Positions 59,333 through 64,000 of a DNA stretch of 64,000 bases are shown here, in pieces. Both the position numbers and the translations under genes were made by a program. Every line of letters begins with the position of its first letter. The stretch's first letter is position 1. A model generated the notes under the pieces. The model saw only the letters and a list, made by a program, of their open reading frames with translations. It ran no database searches and was not told the origin of the DNA. Source of the DNA: Zelopaecilomyces penicillatus (lineage: Eukaryota > Ascomycota > Sordariomycetes > Hypocreales > Pseudodiploosporaceae); contig VCCP01000003.1 in assembly GCA_005765155.1 (NCBI GenBank), positions 1,240,001 to 1,304,000 of the forward strand, in the 5' to 3' direction.

Positions 59333-62300
59333 GGTCGGCAATGAGCGCTCATCCGGTGGTCAAAATGGACGGCGCGAGCCCGGGCAGCCGGAAATAGGGC
59401 AAGAGAGCGTTGGACGTTGAGTCTATTGGGGTTATGAGCCGCTGGGAACTCTGGTTTTCTGGACGGCGAGATGCGTCTACGCGTTTATTACGTGCCAGGC
59501 GCTGCGATCCTTTTTGTCGAGCAGCGCAGCGATTTTGAAGGCAAGCCTATTTGCCAGCAGATCCTGAGGTTTCGGACGTCCGTGAATGACGCATACGTAT
59601 GCACCGCAACACACTACGGAACAAAGTCACGTTTTCCAGCCGCGCCTGCCAGTTCTGCACAGCCAGCAGCACAGCCAACGCGGCATGTTCCGTCCACCTG
59701 GACCTTCCATCCTTATTTTAGCAACCCACGGACCCTTTTGCCTACGTCCGCACAAAAGCTCGTATCATCTACGGGATACCAGATATGAGAACTGCCATAG
59801 ATTTGGCCCGGAAAACGCTGGTGGGAGAGGAGGCGGTGTTTTGGCCGTCTTTATATTTATACAACATCCTGGTTGATGGCTCTGCGGACGCGTTGCCAGG
59901 CGTGCGTCATGCATGGCTGGGCTGTGATTACCTACGCACGCAAACCAAGCTTGTTGGTGCTCGGCGACCTGTGCGCTTGGCAAAAGGCACCGCATCTTGG
60001 CAGGGCAGCGGTACGAACCGCCTCTCAAGTCGGCAATCCCATCGTCGTGCTGCGGAATGAAACCAGACTCCATCTCAGCCCAGTGGACTCGATTGCTGAT
60101 GTGCGAGCGGCTGGGGCCTAGGCGGCCTCGATCGCAGATGTACCGCAGATGTACTTGTCTATCACACTGTCACACACACCACTCACTCCCTACTCATGAA
60201 TTATTCCGCAAATCGCTAGATGGGCTAGTAAGCGGTTGGGGGGGGGGGGGCTTCGGAGATTTCGACGGCGCACATACCAACAACTGACTCGCATCGCTGT
60301 TGGCTGCTGACTGTGTACATTACGTCTTGAAGAGATGAATGGTGTTACGGGATACATATCGGAGGAGGCTTTTTTCATCTTCTGTTTGAAAAAAATGGCC
60401 TGATCTCGAAGCAAGCCTGGGCGTAGGATGCATACGCAGCTGGCTGACCCTAAGAATCGTGTCAAGCGGCATCGACCAAGGTCTAGCCCTCACCTGTGTC
60501 GTATCATGGGACCGATATAAAATCAAACAACAAACCACTCGTTGCTTGGCAGATCAACTAAACAATATGCAGCTCTGCGTGGGGGGCAAGCCGTCATCCT
60601 CCTCGGCTCCCATGCTGTCCAGAACAGTCTGATTGGTGTGAAAAACCATCCCATACTACTTGGCTACTCCGATTCGAGAAACATGAACAGCATGACAGCT
60701 TAGCACCAAGTCGTTAGAGTCCTCTCTTCCCATTAATATCATCTTGGCAAATGAACAGGGGAGTCGAAGGCTAATATGACATGACTAGATGGGTGGACTC
60801 ACACATCGCAGCCCAACTTGGCATGTTACGCCGGAAGTCGGCAGCTTGAAACTATGTATGTATGAGGCTGACTCTGCATGAACATGTGCATATGATTTTA
60901 GCATTGTGGTAGTTGACCCAAAGGTGGAGTCGAAGAGGAGTTAAAGAGGAGAAAAAGCCAAGATGCAAAGACTGGATGTCGCGCAATCCTAAGATGCTGC
61001 GAGGTGAGGACAGGACGCCCGTTGATGACTCGAGCTACAGATATGTAGCGAATAGCTTGTGCTCTCGCGTCTACCAGGGCCGCTTTGGGGAATGCTGTGT
61101 CTGGATATTGACGCAAATGTGGAGTCGAAGAAGAAAGCATTGGAGCAGAGTTATGATTATCACGCAAACCTCAAGACTGAGACTTGAGGTACAGCACCAT
61201 CGTTGATGACTCGAGTCTCGCAGCATCTAGCTTGGAGTATCCCAACAAGGGCCGAAATTGCGAAGCGCTGAGAAGAGCCAACATTGCGTCGGGCTAGGAA
61301 CTTCTTGAACTCTCCGAGTGGGCATCACAAGTATCGGAACTGCTAAACGAACTGGTCTTGCTCATGTTACACACACCCTCGCACTGGGTTTATGACATTC
61401 TAGCTCCGGACAGCATCTAGAAACAGAACAGTTTCAATATAAACGAAATCATCCAAGAGCAGAACCCGGGGCATAAAAAAGCCAAGTGATACCAAGATTA
61501 TGCCGTCGAAGGCAGCCCACCAACCAAGGCTCGCATGTTGGAAGCCCAGACGCTGATGATACGTGGTTGTGGCCTTGAGATGAGCCGAGAGCGGCTAAGC
61601 AGGGTTTGCAACACGATGAACCCTGGATTAACCCATGACTCCCGGGAGGACCCAAAATGGCCGGCCTAAGGCCATTCCGATCATTTGGAATTAGAATGGA
61701 TAAAAGCACCACAACAAGGGGATCGCCAAGCCAAGTGGATTTAGATGACAGTGAGATGCAATCGATGCAGCGTGGAGAATCGGAGATGGCAGTTACCAAA
61801 CGACTTGGCAACCATAGAGTCACACCCATAACAACAGCTCATTGGTTCATTGTACGATAGCACCAGTGTCAACTGTGAAATTATGTTAATTTATCGACAA
61901 GTTACCCATACTAGTAAGCTTATAAGTTGGGTCTAGTTCGGTCTGGTAGGCAGTGTCAGGCAAAATCGGTGTCCGTTTCTCCGGTGCCCCTTTAAGTGAA
62001 GTTGCAGCGTCGTCCGGAGTTGATGATATTCACATTCATACATGACAACCCCCCATGGTCGGTCTAGAGTCGTCCCACAATGTACTAATAACAATGGAAC
62101 TAACTTACACCTACAGAGTGCTGTGTTGTCAGCCGGATTGATTTGGAATGTCGTTGAGAAGGAGAAGGGGGGGGCGTCAGGTGAGACGGCTAGCCTGCAA
62201 CACACATGCTACCTACACCTGGTACGAGCTACCTCACATACTACTACCGTAACCCATGAGTTGAGAACCTCCCAAGATTTCGGTAAACAACAACGGTGAG

Positions 62301-64000
62301 CGTCCGGGCCCGTCAGGCGGCGCGGTGTCTTACTCCGTGCAATGAAAGAAGGAGTCAAGGCAGTTGTCCTTTTTCTGAGTTGCCGGAAGTTTTGATGGCA
62401 ACTAAACTGGTTCTGATGTGGGGGTGGTCTTAGAAATACAGCATAATACTAATAACGTGTGCCTTGAGGTGATATGCGGTAAATACCTAAGCGGAGGTGC
62501 AAAGCTGTATGCCATCCAAAGTCCAGCTGTCCTGTGCGCGCACGTTATTTAACCCACCTACTAACATTGTGGGCGTGTCTCACCCAAACACACACACCAA
62601 AGCTGTCGTTCCCAAGGGGGATCTTTTTGGGGGCGAAATCTGCCTTCCAATCTTTTTTGACACTGACATGCACAGACCATATTGACAACTCCACGGGCAT
62701 GATGATGTATCAGCTGCTTGGGGGCTGGGTTGGGTTGGGGCTTGGTTAGGGGGGGGGCGTGGAATAGTGACAGGTGATGGATTGGTGAAAGGAGGAGGTG
62801 GGTTTCAGTGGGTGATCTTCTGGAAGGAAAATAAAAGGCCGAGAAAAGAGGGTCGGCGGGTCCTCCTATAACCATGCGAAGCCCGTGCGAAGGATGCAAC
62901 AGCGGTCGTGGGGACCCGTGAGGTGTAATACAGGGCCGTATTACAGGTAACACAACCGGAAACTACAGCACTCCCATGCCCGGAGTAGATCCGTAGAAGA
63001 GCCAGCGCGCACAGCCAACCATCCCCATCCTTCGCCATGACGAGCCCGTTTTTTTCTCGGTTGTTGACGCAGCAGAGCCAAAAAAAGAAATCAATCAATA
63101 AATATAATTTCGACACCAAACACCAACAAACCCACTCCCCTCCCCGTATAATATCGGAGTGGATTGTTGATGACAGGCACAGAAGCACTTTTTCCTTGGT
63201 CCGTCCTCGGCCCCCAAGGGTCCCATATCCGCCCATCAGTTAGCAGCTCCCCCACAGCGCTGTTTGAGCCGTCCTCAGCGCAGGCAGCAAAGACAGCGAG
63301 TGACAGAAAAACAAAGCAAAACACAGCCAGAAAAGAGAGATCTTACATGCGTAAGGCTAAAGCTGCCTGTCTCGGTCAAGTTACATAGTAAGGGGAGAAG
63401 GGGTGTGTGTACAGTGTACAGTACATACTGTACTGGGGTAAGTAACGTAGCAAAATGTCTTTGTTCTGATGTGCGTTGGGGGGGGGGGACGAGAGAGAAG
63501 AAAGTCAGAAAGAAGGAGGGAAAAAAAGGAAAGAAAGGGGGGACCCAGCTTGGTTGGCGTTTCTGGGGTATCGGACATTCTAACCGCCTGACGTGTGTGT
63601 TGGCTTGGAGTTGAAGTGCTATTACGACTCGTACGAGTAGAAGAATAGGTTTAGTAGAGAACAGGACACAGGTGCCAGCTACCCGCTAGTAGTTGGTGGA
63701 TGCGGTCCAGCCGCAGCGGCGTAAGTTCAGCACAGAGGTGAATGTGCAGTGATCGGATATACTACGTAGTAATGGTATCGGTGAGATAGGTGTAGATGGG
63801 ATGTGATACAGTGAGGCTATCAGGTGTAGTAAGGTTTCCATGCCGTTTCGGTAAAAGCTATCGTGACTACATGCCTCTACCAATATACATGGCTGCAATA
63901 TAAGCAGAGAACTTACTTTGCATTTGACAACAAACATAAATACATGCAGATACCATATTAATTACGTACTGATTTGATGTAGGTTAATAGGTAGTGAAAA
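59333..64000. other. 4.7 kb gene-poor right end
   Basis: No intact conserved gene. It must hold the promoter of the Zn2Cys6 gene at 59332. An ATG-led 105-codon frame at 59471-59788 (+) and minus-strand frames at 61449-61829 and 62805-63236 show no recognisable domain. G runs lie at 60239-60250 and 63479-63488. A decayed TPR-like repeat gene is suggested at about 60900-61300. Confidence 0.5.
60900..61300 (+). pseudogene. Probable decayed kinesin-light-chain-type TPR gene fragment
   Basis: Two diverged direct repeats are visible. Bases 60913-60938 and 61108-61133 match at 23 of 26 positions, and a shared 14-mer GTTGATGACTCGAG occurs at 61021 and 61202. Translations carry worn pieces of the fungal TPR consensus: SLCSRVYQGRFGECC and, in another frame, EYPNKGRNCEAL resemble the repeat core TYxNQGRxxEAE. 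The run around 61110-61140 recalls the VMESKKKAL part that follows it. Frame changes and stops break every reading, so it cannot make the protein. Fungal proteins with such repeats often sit at the C-terminus of NB-ARC/NACHT immune-type receptors; no such upstream domain is seen here. Confidence 0.4.

Noticed and set aside
60655..60690. tRNA T-arm-like word (CGATTCGAG)
   Set aside because: No matching acceptor, D or anticodon stems can be folded around it.
61449..61829. 126-codon minus-strand frame
   Set aside because: No conserved residues or recognised domain, overlapping frames on the other strand, and no clear splice or leader signals.
62805..63236. 143-codon minus-strand frame with a hydrophobic segment
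   Set aside because: Composition follows low-complexity DNA and no family resemblance is seen.

Overview
This window is nuclear DNA of a filamentous ascomycete, most likely a Sordariomycete and perhaps Hypocreales. That assignment is inferred from gene content, short introns (about 50-270 nt) with GTRNGT donors and YAG acceptors, histone H4 split by two introns, and recurrent TACCTA/TAGGTA words between genes. No sequence search was possible. Exon boundaries were built by hand from splice signals, reading frame and family expectation; every multi-exon model below sums to a whole number of codons.

Layout. The left part (0.6-16.3 kb) is dense housekeeping: an alpha/beta hydrolase (-), a DUF3605 protein (+), Snd2/TMEM208 (-), the anaphase-promoting complex subunit Cdc27/BimA (+), histone H4 (+), TRAPP subunit Trs20 (-), mitoribosomal mL60 (+), cap-binding Cbp20 (-) and nucleoporin Nup82 (+). 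A 2.8 kb gene-poor gap with a 25-nt G run follows, then an unrecognised proline-rich protein at 19.1-20.6 kb. The middle (22-43 kb) carries an emopamil-binding-protein (EBP) type sterol isomerase homologue (-), a secreted calcineurin-like phosphoesterase (+), a PrpF-family isomerase (-), a gamma-glutamylcyclotransferase-like protein (-) and the MAPKKK Ste11 (-). After a 4.2 kb gap come prephenate dehydratase (+), a sulfotransferase-like P-loop protein (+) and mitoribosomal mL67/Mhr1 (-).

The right part (44-59 kb) has the disaggregase Hsp104/Hsp98 (+), a Leu3-like Zn2Cys6 regulator (-), the GPI-mannosyltransferase subunit Pbn1 (-), a PEBP-like protein (+), a prolyl 4-hydroxylase-like dioxygenase (-) and a second Zn2Cys6 regulator (-). 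The last 4.7 kb has no convincing intact gene but holds what looks like a decayed tetratricopeptide-repeat gene.

The genes do not form an obvious pathway or secondary-metabolite cluster. Several pairs are divergent and share short promoters (TRS20/MRPL31, CBP20/NUP82, MHR1/HSP104). No tRNA, rRNA, CRISPR array or intact transposon was seen. The most unusual sequence signal is a tandem 11-bp repeat just upstream of the prolyl-hydroxylase-like gene. On the gene strand it spells a chain of stop-start-overlapping mini upstream ORFs. I found no clearly new multi-gene system.
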